Assembly: GCF_900496995.4 (NCBI RefSeq)
Contig: NC_044024.1
Coordinates: forward strand, 15,750,698-15,814,697
From: Aquila chrysaetos chrysaetos
Lineage: Eukaryota; Chordata; Aves; Accipitriformes; Accipitridae
DNA: 64,000 nucleotides
Direction: 5' to 3'
Shown here: piece by piece, positions 49,490 to 61,677 of the stretch
How positions within the stretch are numbered: the stretch's first letter is position 1
How the letters are laid out: each line of letters opens with the position of its first letter
The notes under the pieces: generated by a model
Databases searched by the model: none
The model's input: the letters and a program-made list of their open reading frames with translations, nothing else
Told to the model about the DNA's origin: nothing
Position numbers and translations under genes: made by a program

Positions 49490-49720
49490 GGAGAATAAGG
49501 CCCTCACTGATCCTTTTGCTCTGCAAATAAATTGGATGGATCAAGACCACAATGAGAAATATCCCCATCCTCATCCAGAGGGGGATTTTCAGCATAAAAG
49601 GCTTTATATGACTCATAAACTCTAACATTTATTTCTGCATGCGAGGTAAATATTTCCCCCTCTGAATGTCTAAGCAATGCAATTTTGTTTGAAGCCTCCA
49701 TTTGTTTAAGTCTGGAGGTG
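49490..49720. other. AT-rich island, candidate conserved non-coding element
   Basis: This segment follows a GC-rich block abruptly at about 49490. It contains AATAAATTGGATGGATCAAG, TATATGACTCATAAAC (an AP-1-like TGACTCA) and GTAAATATTT (a forkhead-like site). A - strand frame of 65 codons (49504-49701) is open across it but resembles no protein that I know. Confidence 0.3.
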
Positions 49721-51240
49721 ACAATAATTCACCTGTTTTCCCTTCCCACGATTCCCCAAGCGATGGCGTAAGCCAAAATAGAGCGAACTCAGCTCCGGCT
49801 GTTTGTCACTCGTCAGCTCCCTCCCTCAAATACGCTCGTATGAGCTCTGTCCTAGAGTTTACATTTGGGCACCTTCTGATCTCTAACTGGTGGTAAATGG
49901 CCCCACGTTTTCCTGTTTAGAGGAAGAAATACAGCATACCTGTATGCAGCCACTGCCAGGGCAGGCAGGAAAGAGACATAACTTAATTTAACTCCAGATA
50001 AATCATGATTTCACAGCGATCTGCCTGCCACAGGCAGTTGAGAGTCCCATCTCCTTGGCACTGTAACAATACTTGTCACTCAATGTCCCAAGGAGACCCG
50101 CTCGTGGCCAGAGATCATAGATGACTGAGAAGACGCCTGGAGTTGTAAACACCATCAATCTGGAGGAAACAAACACGGCCGGGAGCCGACGGTGGGTGAG
50201 GACGTTTGAAGGCAGCGCTTGCCTCTGCAGAGCATCCACGGGCCATGGGGATCCCCAGCCTCGGACCTCTCCCGGGTCTGTCGTCACCCAAAACTCCAGC
50301 AAACCCAGGGAGGCAAAGCGCTGCCTCTCCTCTTCCCCGGGAGGGCTCGGGTCCCTGAATTTGGAGGCTGGTAGCGCCCTGTGCAGCCCCCAGCCCCTCT
50401 CAAGAAGGGGGACCCAGGTAGGGGTTAGCTGCTGCGGGGCAGAGGCGTCGGGGGGGGCCTTAACGCCCCGGCTGCTTTTGCTTTTCGAGGGAGATGAGAG
50501 AAGGATGCTCCTATTTCAGCGGTAGGTGCGGCTCCTGGGCGCTTTCTGCCGCAGATCGTCCCCACCGCTGTGAAGCCGTTCAGCTCGTGCCGGGGGGACA
50601 GAGAGCCCCGAACGTGGCCTTGTCGCTGCTTAAAGATGTCTTGTGCGAGAGCAATAGGCGGCTGCGTGCTCAAAGCCTGGCTGTGCCGCCGCCTGGCCCC
50701 GTGGCCGCGCGGAGCGGGCCGGGGTACAGCCGGCATTTGTGCTGGGTGCCCCTCACCAGTCTCCGGCGAGCAGGGTTCCTACTGGGGAGGGAGGCTGTTT
50801 TGAGAGAAGTGTTTGAATTTCATCCTTAGCTCCCCACCTTGCAGGCAGAGACCCTCAGCGTGGGCAGAAAGCTCCCGTCCCGCGCCAGCACGTCAGGTTT
50901 CGGAGAAGCCTCCCGCTGCAGTACGGGAGCCTGGCTTTGGTTTCCATCCTTTTTGGTACCCCTGTGCCTTTACTGGCTTTGGTGGAATCGCTTCTGATTT
51001 ACAGCCGGTGTCACATGAAGTCCGAAGCAGGCACCGCTCCTCCTGCCCCCCGCTCGCCCGCTCCCACCCAGGACTCTCCTGCTCATCCCTGCCCATCCTC
51101 GAGGATGTGTCCGCGTCCAAGCCTAAACTCTATGCTAATGTGCACAGGCAGTTTCTTTTTCTGTCTGCCTCTTTCTTTCTTTTTCTCTTTTTTTTAAAGG
51201 AAACAATCCAAAACTGCCATGTAGTGATGATGATATTATT

Positions 51241-51365
51241 GTTAGTAGTCATTTCTATTTCCATAGCTCCAAGAGGCAGAGAACAGAGTCCCACTGGGTT
51301 AAATGCAGCATGTGCTATAACAAAAAGACAGCCTGGGTGCCAAAGAACTCGCAATCTTCTTCTTA
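51241..51365 (+). repeat. Ancient amniote interspersed repeat fragment
   Basis: The fragment contains GAACAGAGTCCCACTGGGTT, then GCTATAACAAAAAGACAGCC and CCAAAGAACTCGCAATC. From memory this parallels a repeat very common in turtle and crocodile genomes (GGCCCCATTGTGCTAGG, then ACAAAAAGACAGTCCCTG and CCCCAAAGAGCTTACAATC). The order and spacing of the blocks agree. The copy is diverged; the family name needs a library search. Confidence 0.5.
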
Positions 51366-51438
51366 ATGTAAGGAATGTAAAATTAAGATTACTACAGCAA
51401 CATCTTGCTCACATTGCATACAGATAGGATTTGTTGGT

Positions 51439-51482
51439 CTTTATATATATGTGTGTGTGTATGCATATATATATGTAACACA
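51439..51482. repeat. TA/TG alternating dinucleotide microsatellite
   Basis: TTTATATATATGTGTGTGTG followed by TATGCATATATATATG forms an alternating purine-pyrimidine tract of about 40 bp. No gene lies near it. Confidence 0.75.
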
Positions 51483-54400
51483 TATACAAACCCTAAATAT
51501 CTCTGGCAACTTTTTCCATTGTTGAATTTAGATTTAATTTCAAGCTCTCTGTGTCTCAGATCTGTATTGCTCCTTAAGATTTGCATCCAGCTTTCCTTCA
51601 GCAAGCCTTGCCTTCTGCTTTGGGCTCTTTTGTGCATGCTGCATGCCGGGCTCGAGTCTCCTCCACTTGGGGAGAGTGTTCGGCCCCCGGCCAGGAGCAG
51701 GGACAAACCCTGATGGGGGGTTCATTCCGTTTGTCAGGGGTTTCATTTTAATTGTATACAACCCTGTTAAACTTCATAACTGACTTAACATCTCCAAATT
51801 TGCTTTCTTCAGTCAGATTTTAGGAGAGCGGGGTGAACCTGAGACATGCAAATCCCTCTTTTCTCTTCCCATCTCTCTTCTCTCAAGTTATTAGTTCAAC
51901 TTTAAATGAGATTTCATATGAGTTATGAACCGCAGCTCTCACTTCTCCTCCGTGACTGAATAAAACCTGGGCCCAGAAATCCCTGCGGGAAGGGCAGAGC
52001 ACACCCAGGAGCCGGGAGCCGAGGGAAAGGCAGCAGGAGGACGGGTGCACCTACAGTTCAGTGTCACTTAAATTCTCCAGGAAAGCGGGACGAATTCAAG
52101 CACAATTTTCACCTTGTCGCAGAGGTAAGTGGAGCTACTGATAAAGAAGCGTTTAAACATTGCCAGATCTGAGGAGCTGTCTTTGCTTACCAGCCTACAA
52201 TCGGGTAGGAGGGGAAAAACCAGGCACCAAACTGTGCTAAAGAGATCTGAAGGGTATTGCTCTCCGCCAGAGAAAGATGTGTCAGAGGGATACCCATTTC
52301 TCATGGGAAGCAGGAGGAACTTGTGGCTTGTTTGTAACAGCTTTGAGGCTGTGGAGTTGAATGTGCACAGTTGGAGGGCTGCTGGATTTGCTGTTTTGAG
52401 ACCAGACTGTAATGGAGATCTGAGAACCAAAACTGAAAACGTCTGCTGGCAGGTCTGGATGGAGAAGCTGGAAAGCAGCCTGAAGTTGCCAGCTGCAGAT
52501 TTTCTGGTGCCTCTGACTTAGCAGTATTAAATACGAGGAATAAATCACAGGCAGCTCTGCCTGCGGGGTCTAGAACGAAAGCAAGGGGGCCGGGGTGAGG
52601 CGGGTGAACAAACCCCACTTCCCAGTGGGTCTGTGGGGAAGCAGAAGTGGAAAGGCAAAGAAAGGATCTCCATGGCGTAGAGGGGCCAACTTTCAAAGCC
52701 CACCCCATGGCAAACGCCATGACTTTTCTTCAGACAGAACTGCTCTATGAGCAGGAATCAATACCCTTCTGCAGAGCCTGCAAAAATGCTGACGGGCGTG
52801 AGCGTGCAGAGCTGATGCAGAGCAGATTTCTGGATGGGGCTGTTGAAGAGATGGGCAGGATGGGAGCGAGCGTGAGTGACGCTTGGGTGTTGGTGTGGAC
52901 CTTACGGTGATGGGCTGAAGGTCCAGGGACAGCTGAAGATCAGACCAAGTAATGGGGAGTGGGTTGAAGACCAGTGGAAGTTCATGAGCAACAATGCAAA
53001 GTGAACCTTGTAAGATGGGCGCTCAGCTTGTTCGCTGCCAGCAACAGGCAGGAAAGCTGGCCCTTCGCTAAACCGGCCCCGAACCTGGGCTGTCCTATAG
53101 GCAGAAAAGCCATCGCGACCTCCTTCCCCAAAGGAAGGAGTAAAGGCAGGCTCGGGGGCTGTAAACCTGGCCGGGGAGGAGCCAGCAAGGTCTGTAGGGC
53201 TGAAGAAACTATCCCTGAGACCGCTGGTTAAAATGCACAGGTGCTTTCTCATCCTCTTCTCTGGAATGGGAACCCATCAGGACAAGGGTCTGTTTGTGAT
53301 GCTCAGCTGAAATTTAACCACCCTGGACTTCCCCAGGTAAGGGCGGTTGCTGTGGGCAGCGTGAGCACCGGTGCCACGCGCCGGGTAAAGGTTTGGTGTG
53401 CGACCTCAGCCCAGAGACCTGGTCGCTTACCCCTTAGAAATCCCGCAGGGCTCTGCAGGTGTGCTGGAGTGTCTGGTGAAATTGGGGCTTTTGGTGGGAG
53501 TACGGTGAGAGGGGGGAATCGTTTCCCTTTCCCCAAGGGGTGCCGAGTTTCCCAGCTGTGGGATGCACACTGCTGATAGGTACCAAGGCAATAGCCTGAG
53601 CAAAGGGAATCTCTTCACTGGGGAAAATCCTGTGGCTTTAGAGTCAACTCGCTGCAGCCCCTCTGTTAACCCCTGCCGTGCCGCCGCTGCGGACGGCTGT
53701 GCTTCTGCAGGGGCAGGCGGGGGCCATGCGTCCCCCTCGGCTCCACGGCATCGCCATGCCAGCCATGAACACCATCACCTCTAGGCTTTTTATTTCTCTT
53801 GACCGCTGCGTTTCCATCAGCCTGCCACCAAGACTGTCATCGGTTCCCGTGTAGTCCTGTTTATGCTTTCACCCGGCAATTTGCGCAGGGCTGTTGAGCT
53901 CTCCGCTCATAATTGACAGGAGAAAGCAGTCTGCTTCATGAGAGGAAACATCTCCACCGGCTGCTGGATCCGAGCAGGCTATTATCCTGTAATGAGGATG
54001 AAGCAAAACAGGATCTCACTAACAGCCGCACGTGTAGCTGAGCTCCCGTTACTGCAGGCACAGAGGTGCTGCTTGGGTCATAATTAAGAGCTCGATATTT
54101 GGAGTACAGCGTGTCACGCTGTCCTTCCTGCGCCGCTGGCTTGTGACGAGGCAGTTAGTGCCGAGCGCTCCTGAAGCTTGCTCGAGTCGCAGCTCCCACA
54201 AGTCAGGCTGCTCGTGGAAGTCTCCTTATTTTCTTTCTTAAGACTGTTATTCTTCCACTTGCAGAGGACGACCACGGCAATTTCAGTCTTAGCATCGGAA
54301 AGCAGCTGCTAATGCCAATGGAGCGTTTTTGACAAGAGGGTGGCATCGCCTGTGAATGTCCCCACAGTGACGGTGCGGCTGGGTGGGTAACCCAGGTGCC

Positions 54401-57400
54401 AGCCAGCTTTGCCCCAGGCTCGTGCCGTCCCCAGCTGGAAAAGCAGCTCGGACGTAGTGCTGGGCAGCAAAGTGGGTGCAGGCAAAATGCTTGCAGGTAG
54501 GTGTGCCTCCAGGCGAACCGCAATGCAAATTGGGGATGGGGAGGGGGGAATGTGGAGGGGAAAGTCCCCAGAGCATCCCGGCAGTTTCCGTCTCGCACCG
54601 TTCCCCCCACGGCAAGGCCAGGCACCTGGCGAGCGATGCTGAATGTCTGAGATGCCACACAAACTTTTGGGGGTGTCGGAGGAAAGAGCAGCCGCCTCTG
54701 CTTGGGCACTATCCGTGGAGCGGAGAGCTTTCCCTCCAGGCTCTCGGGGGGGCAGCCAGTCTTATCTCCTTGTGAAGTGCTAACTAGCCCTTTTTATTGG
54801 GATGGAAGCACAGCCAGAGGATAAGCTTCGGTCCCTTCTCCGCAGACAGGCGGTGGTAAACTGGGTAATACCCTGGGGTGTCCAAAAGATTGGCCTGACC
54901 CCCCCAGCTGACCCCTAACTGGGATGGACCCCGGGCTCGGGGAGCGGGAAGAAAGAAAGGGGAGAGAAAGGGAGGTGAGAGGCTGCAAGAGCTGCACCGG
55001 GGAAACGGAGAGCGACCGAGCTAGCATCCCTGCAGGTGCTGATGTGGGAGTCTGCGGGATTCCTGTGTGCACGGCATATCACAGCAGGAGGGATGGACTC
55101 GAAAGGGACAGGCAAAAGGAGACCTGTAAGGAGCAGGAGTGGGTTTGTTGTTGGTTTTCACTGGTAGAAAAAGGGACTGGATGAGGAATCTCAATGGGAA
55201 AAATATGAAGTGCTTTTTTTTTTGTTTCCCCCTCTCTCTCCTTCTCCTCCTGCCACCCTGGGAGGGCTCAGTGTAAAGGGAAAAGCCTTGTCCACCTTTG
55301 CTTGAGCACACACTCCGTGGGGATGGTGTGACGAAGAAAAGTGGTCCTTCTTTTGCTCAAATTAAAGGCAGATCCTGAAGACAAATAGGGCCTCTCTCTG
55401 GGGGGACCGGTCTGTCATGAACCAGCTTTCCTTTCTTTGCTTTGCTTTTCTTTTTTTTCAGATTCACTGCCTTGCTGAGAAGCACTGAGCTAGCAGCACC
55501 TTGAGTATCTTGCCTGTTGTTGGGCAACGTAGGAGTTTCTTACTCGGATCCTAAAGCACTTAAAATTCTTTAGGATTTGTTAGCCATGAAATACATCGAT
55601 TGAATCTTCCTGGCTTAATGGGGTAACCAGTTGTGGCCTTCCCTGAGGTTTTTTTCCCAGTTCACCACAACAAACCCCACCAGCCTGACCATTTCCACGT
55701 ATTTCCTTCAGCGTGACCGTCACTCGGGCAGAGTCCTGTGCTGTCACCCGAGCAGCCTCGGCAGCCCGCACGGCAACCAGGCTGCCTTCGCTGGGAGCAG
55801 GCCCTCTGATTTGGGATTTTTTTGGGCGGGATTCAATAAGATCATTGAAAAACCATGCATTTTGTCCTAGCACCTCGAGACCTGCAGCAAGACCAGCCTG
55901 GCGCAGCACGGGATGCTATCCGACGCGGCTGGTGGCGAGGGCTACCCCGCCGACCCAGCACGTGTGTCCCCAGGGTCGCGGAGCTGGGCTCAAGCCGCCG
56001 AAAGATGCTGCAGGGAAGAGCTTGAGTTTCTCCGCACGTGTCAGAAGGGCTGGAGTTATTTGCTAGCAAAGGCTGTACAAATCCCTTGCATAATTCAACC
56101 ACTGCCATACAAATCATCCCGCTAGTAAAAGCCTTTTTGGAAAGCACAATTATATCGCAACAAACTTCGACCTAAATGTGCCGCAGCCGACAGCCCCGTA
56201 TGGCAGGTTTTAAACTTTTGCCATCATTTCCTTCTAAGAGGCAAAGTGAATCTAGGTCACCCCCCTTGCTTGTTTGTAACGAGGTTAATTCTGATTTCAT
56301 TCATGTTGCGTCCTCGAGTTTGAGATGGGGAAAAAATGGGAGATTTGAAACGGCAAGTCAGCCTCAAAGTCATTCTTCTTAAATCCCATCTCGGAGCAAA
56401 GGAAGTGGTTTGATGTTGCGTCCCAAGGCAACATTGACGGTGTCATTTAATATTCAGGGTACGAAAGGAATACAAAGTTTTCCTTCTTTCCCTTTTTATT
56501 TAGATTGCAGCGTTAAGCAGTTGAGCTGAATGAACAGGCCTGTGTCCGCGGCTTTTTGAGCGATTAACAAAAAAGCCTGTTCTGGGCGAGCGAGCTGTGC
56601 GCTCTGCATGAGGCTGCTGCTTCAGGGACAAAGAGGGGAAGTGGCTGAACACGAGGTTATTAGTTTGTCTGGAGCTTCTATGCCAGCACGATGGCATAAA
56701 TAGAGCTGCTTGTTTGTTGATCTCTCTGCGATGGCAGCTCAGGGCAAGCTGCTGCATTCATCTCTTTATTGCTGAAGCAACTAGTGCTTTTTTTCCCAAG
56801 ACTGGGATTCTCTTCCTCCATGCACACAGTACAGCTGTGTTGCCTCTGCAGTAAATCGCTGCGCAGTCCAAATGGAGAAGAAAAAAGTTTGGGAGAAAGG
56901 AACTACTGCGGTATGTGTTTGGCTAGAGAGTTGCGGGCGGATAATGGCGATTCCCCCTTTGGTAATGGTTTGGAAATAACTCTGCCTCCTGGCCACGTGC
57001 TGGATTTAAGGGCAGAACTGAGATAAGGAGGGGGAAAAAAGGTGTTGGTCCTTATTTTGAAGATAATGGCCATGATGCAAGGAGGGACTAAATGGCTTAT
57101 TTTAGCTGTCTTTGTCAGCTCAGGGAGGCTAAGCCTGTGCCAAGGAATGAACCTCCATTGTCTGGGGTCTAGACCAGAATCTTAAACAAGAAAAACAGAC
57201 TGCGCTGGAAAGGCACGTGCTGCAGCTCTCCAACGGCTGAGCACCGTGTCTTAGCGGCGTTTAAACCACCACAGGCTGCTGGTGTCGATACGGGAGGCAG
57301 GAGAGACCTCTAAACCCTCACCTGGTCTGCTCAGGGGTGGAGGAAACCTGCTCTGCCCATCACCAGGAGCAGCCCTGCAGGGCTCCTCCGTGTCCCGTCC

Positions 57401-60154
57401 AGGGCTAAACAGCGTGAGAGTAGCCCACGTGGCAAAGGATTTATTAGCCCCACTTCTGTGTTTTGCATATGTGTCTCTCCCAAAGGCCATTGTTTGAGTC
57501 AAAAGGCCCACTGGTCGAGAAATGACAACTTTTATTGCCTGTTGTTCTCACTGGAAATAAATATGAGTACTCAGCCAGGCTGGGGATGGTGGGAGGGGAG
57601 GGCTTCAGCTTCATTCAGCAGCTTTGCGCTGTGCATGTGGATCCGGGCAACAGAGGGGGTGCTCGGTGGGACACAGGCAAAGGAGACAACTGAGCATTTC
57701 TGCTTGGGGACCACCCTGTTAGGAACGACTTCATGCTACAAAATTGCCTTTGCAGCTCTGTGGGAGTTATTGGCAGCGAAGAAACCACTAACCTGCCTCA
57801 CGGTCCTGCCTGGTGTCTGCTCTTACAGGGAGGGTGTTATAGTTCAAAGAAAACTTGCCTGCACCCTGTCTACAACTGAGACTTTCAGCGTAGAAGTTCA
57901 GGGAAGGTTTCCTGGTGCCCCAGTTTTCTATGTTTCTCCTTCCTTCTCATGTCTCTTCTTTCCTTTGAAGCTGGACATCAAAATACATTTGAATAAGCTT
58001 GTGCTGGAATTCTGAATTTCCCAGCCTGGTATTCCCTATCCAGCACTAACCTATCTGGTTAGTTGGGGGTGCTCAGGGGGCTGCTAATTGTTTTGGAAAG
58101 CACGAGGAGTTCCCCAGGTCCGGTTAAAGGGAATGGGTATGTCACTGTTGCTAAGCAGGCTCAGTCAAAACGACAAGACAAATTGGCCTTAAATACGCCA
58201 AATTCTATAGAGTAGTATTTGTGGAGAACAGCCATTATCTTTGTGTATTTGACAAAAGTTAATTGTCTCTTTGACAAAATCAGTGTAGCAGTCAGCCTGT
58301 CCCTGTATGGGGGGGGGGGGAAATCCTTCATTTATAAGTAAGTGATTCATTAAGTAGCATTAAAGCTGTCTCTGAAGACAAAATAATCTTTCTAAAGAGG
58401 ACTCAAGGTACCGAGAAGGAAGATTAATGCCTCAGCTATTTTTCAATTATGCAAGCTTTCATTTATTATAGTATACCTGGATTAACTCTTACTAAGCTGC
58501 GTGCTTTGGTAGGTAGGGTCGGGAACGAGGGCCTTTCGTGCCACTGGACGAGTCCCGCGCTCAGCGAGGGGTGAGCGATTCTCTGCATGTGGCTGCTGCG
58601 ATGGGCGAGAGCGGCACGACAGGAGGGTGCCAGGCGCTGCCCCTCTAAGCTTCACTGTTAGCAAAGCTATTACGTTTTTGCAAAAGGAGTGTTTGAAAAG
58701 CATTTATGGTGCTTGAATATTTTGCACTGATTGCATTCTGCTTGGTCTCCCCGTTTGTGTACATCTACATACGCTCCCCGGTGTGGTTTGGGTACTGAAG
58801 GGCTCTGGTTCCTGACCCTAATTCAGTTGCATTCTCCTGTGATCACGTTCATGGTCCTTGCACAATCAAATGAGCCTAAATACTTCTAACACACTGGGCG
58901 AATTTTTATTTCAGTATGATTTACGTCAGAGGTTCCAGTAAAGCATAATTAAAACGGTCTTATTGATACCTCTACCTTCATTTTTTTTTTCTTTGCCACT
59001 GCTTCCTAGAGTGCTAGCCTTTTCTTAATTGAAGCAGTGAAGAGTCCATTTAGCAGGAAGGTGGGAGGAAACAGTCTGAAAATCGTTCACCTAAATCACT
59101 CCACCGATGAAAACAGTTGCTCGCTACATCTATCATAATTTCTTCTAAGTGTCTTACGAGAGATTAGTTGCTATAACTATGCAGATGCACACATGCCTGG
59201 TAGAGCTATGCAGACCTTCCCATCTAGGGCAGTCGTACTGGGCCATGGAATAAGGCTGCTTTTTGCAAGTATAAATTATGCACCAAAAGAAGTTACCAGA
59301 CGAAAAGCCCTTTTTGTGTTTTTCCTGTTGCAGCAGTTCCATAAAATGCGATACCCCCACTTCACATTGCTGTGCTAGAAAAGTTTTTTTTTTTTTTAAG
59401 TATAAGGGAGGCCAAAATCTTCATTGGGCAGCTTCGGTGCTCTTGTCCCGGACAGCACCAGCACAACCGCCCCTGCCCTGCAGCTGGTGTAGGATCAGTG
59501 GGGTTCAGCACAGTTTGCATTAATACTTTTCCCACTATTCAGCAGTCAACTACCATTCACTACCACTAGGCAAAACCAGTTCCCTGTGCGACATCCCAGC
59601 TTGGCGGCCTTCACGATGGAAGGGGCTGGAAGACAGCACTAGCAGGTTTGGTGCTAGCAGAAGATATTTTTTCTGGATGCAGGTTTGCTGGGGGTCTTGA
59701 AAGCCTCCAGAGCTGGGGGAGAAGCGATAGCACTGCACACATCTTTAAGCAAAGCACTCATTAAGGCAGCTTTTCCCTTGACTTCAAACATCACCTTCAT
59801 TAACTTCAAACTGTGTTTCTACTAGCGAGTCCAAGCCACCTGCGTATGAAGTTCAGGTCCTCTGGAGCCACATCCCAGTTTTCCACATCTGAAATACATC
59901 TGAAAGCATCTTAAAAATGGTGCAAACAGGTGCCAGAGCAGAGCCGTGTGAAGGTGAAAGGTGCTGAAAGGATGCGTCCACGCGAGCTGCTCCTGTCCCT
60001 GCTCCTGTACCGCAGGTAGGTCCTGAACGTAGACCAGCCGAAAGTCCGTGGACAAAACTGTTTGGTTTACACAGAGAAAATATTTGCAAAACTATGCAGA
60101 ATTCAGTGCAGGGTGTCAACCAAGAAGCCCAAGGAAACCAAACTTCAAGCCAAA

Positions 60155-60235
60155 ACGCTCTCTTTGACAAATTGAAAATGCATGATTTTGATCATTGTTT
60201 TCAAAAGACCATTTTGTTTCAAAATTGAGTGCTCT
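60155..60235. other. MTNR1C: AT-rich element upstream of MTNR1C
   Basis: About 1.2 kb before the start codon there is an AT-rich segment with CTTTGACAAATTG, a TGATCA palindrome and CATTGTTTTCAAAAG (TCF/LEF- and SOX-like sites). It then gives way to GC-rich DNA. It is a candidate distal promoter element; this is inferred from motif content only. Confidence 0.3.
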
Positions 60236-61270
60236 CCAGTCACGGGGAAAGGGTAAAAAGCCGCTTAAAGCAGCTTGGCTCAGCCAAGGCCTGAGCGGAG
60301 ATGTGGGGCTGGCTTTGACCCCGGGCCGGGGCAGCCCCTGCTTGCTGCTCTTTTCGGCTGTGCCTCGCTGCTGCAAAGCATTTGCTTTTTGCTTTGTTCT
60401 TGACTCGCTCAACCGGGCAGTTGTAAAACCCCCGGGGTCGGGTTGTGACACAGCCTTTACGTTCGCTCGGGCACTTCGACCCGCACACGGAGAAGTGGCT
60501 TTGGGCTGAAGGTGGCGGAGATGCCACGGGGAGGAGGGCAGCCTTGGTGCCCCTGCCCTCACCCAGGCCCTAGCACAGCACCACGGCTGGTCTCCCCAGC
60601 CCATAAAACCTATTTTCTGGGTTTGTTTTTTCTAAATAAAGCTAAGAATTCGTGTGGTTGCTGTATTGCGGCTGGGACCTGACCACAGGGGCTCGGTCTC
60701 TTCTTGCTCATGCCGGCGTGGGGTAAAGCAGACAGGGCGCCGGGCCGGGGGAGGTGGAAATCCCTGCCGAGCGCCGCTTTCCTGCGGCTGAGAAGCGTGC
60801 CAGCGGGCTGCCGGAGTTGAAATTATTGCGGGGGCTTCTGCGTCGCACCCGCCAGAACGGCTAAAGAGCCCCGCAACGAAAGCCGAGTGGTTTTGTTCTG
60901 ACATAACTGGTTGAAAAAGTTCTGGTGAGGAGGGGTTTGGCTCGAGGGTGGGACCGCCAACGCGAAGGCGACGCAAACCCTCGAGCGACACGGCAAACGG
61001 GCAAAGCGTCGCCTCTCCGGTCCCCCGCTCCGAGGGGGTAGGATCCCAGTGACACCCCCCCCCCCCCCGCCCCGGGCCGCCGGCCGGCCGCGGGGAAGAG
61101 GACGGTCCGCGTGTCACGGCGTGGCCGTGGGTGCGAGCCCCTCGCCCACCTGCGGCCCGGGGCTGCCCCCCGCCGCCGCCGCGCGGTGGCGCCATCGCAC
61201 CGGAGAGCGCCGCGCCGGTGCCCCGCGCCGCGCACCGGGCAACCCCCGCCCCTCTCCCCGCCCCGGGCGG

Positions 61271-61300
61271 CGTGTCCGTGTCCGTGTCCGTGTCCGTGTC
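61271..61300 (+). repeat. CGTGTC hexamer repeat, five perfect copies
   Basis: Five exact CGTGTC units lie about 130 bp upstream of the MTNR1C start codon, in the likely 5'UTR or proximal promoter. Perfect copies suggest recent expansion and possible length polymorphism. Confidence 0.9.
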
Positions 61301-61358
61301 CCCCCCCGGGACGGGTGCCGAGGAGCGCTCGTCCCCGCGGGGGTCTGCCGTCGGGGCG

Positions 61359-61399
61359 GGAGGAGGAGGAGGAGGAGGAGGAGGAGGAGGAGGAGGAGG
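61359..61399 (+). repeat. GGA trinucleotide repeat, about 13 units
   Basis: An uninterrupted GGA tract ends 30 nt before the MTNR1C ATG. It lies in the likely 5'UTR and could vary in length between individuals. Read in the receptor's frame it would give a run of Glu, but no ATG lies upstream in that frame, so it is not part of the protein. Confidence 0.9.
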
Positions 61400-61428
61400 G
61401 ACCCCGGCGGCAGCGGGTAGAGGCGCGC

Positions 61429-61603
61429 ATGGAGCGAGCGGGGAGTAACGGGAGCTGCCCGGGCTGCCGGCTGGAGGAAGGTCCGTCGGTGCGGGCCGCT
61501 ACCGCCCTGGCGGCCGTGCTTATCTTCACCATCGTGGTGGACGTGCTGGGCAACGCGCTCGTCATCCTCTCGGTGCTGAGGAATAAGAAGCTCCGGAACG
61601 CCG
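61429..61603 (+). CDS. MTNR1C: Melatonin receptor Mel1c type, exon 1 (gene continues beyond window)
   Basis: Exon 1 encodes 58 residues plus one base of Gly59, followed by the donor GTGAGC at 61604. The N-terminus (MERAGSNGSC) has a glycosylation sequon at Asn7. Transmembrane helix 1 spans about residues 26-50 and includes FTIVVDVLGNALVILSVL, where Asn42 is the helix-1 reference residue. The first intracellular loop, RNKKLRNAG, is the melatonin-receptor signature, and an intron at exactly this Gly is characteristic of the family. Melatonin receptors signal through Gi to lower cAMP at the plasma membrane. The MERxGSNGSC start points to avian Mel1c rather than Mel1a or Mel1b. Mel1c is the counterpart of mammalian GPR50, which lies next to HMGB3 in human. 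ATG 61429 is the first in frame; it has G at +4 but C at -3. Exon 2 (helices 2-7) is not in the window. Confidence 0.93.
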
Positions 61604-61677
61604 GTGAGCCCGGGGCGGGAGCGGGGAGGCGGGGCGGCCGCGCTGCCAACTTGCCGCCGCCGGCGGGCGGAGCGGCC

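Larger units (their letters stand above)
42760..60150. other. Intergenic stretch between HMGB3 and MTNR1C
   Basis: No coding gene is supported. GC-rich segments (43.1-43.4, 44.4-44.9, 46.4-47.2, 48.0-48.4, 48.9-49.5 and 50.1-50.8 kb) hold open frames on both strands at once, which points to composition rather than coding. AT-rich islands break these up at 47.47-47.66, 48.6-48.7, 49.49-49.72 and 58.9-59.1 kb. Small tracts include a T run at 43903-43922, a G run at 58309-58320 and three copies of a CATCCCTGTS 10-mer at 47999-48028. Confidence 0.5.
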
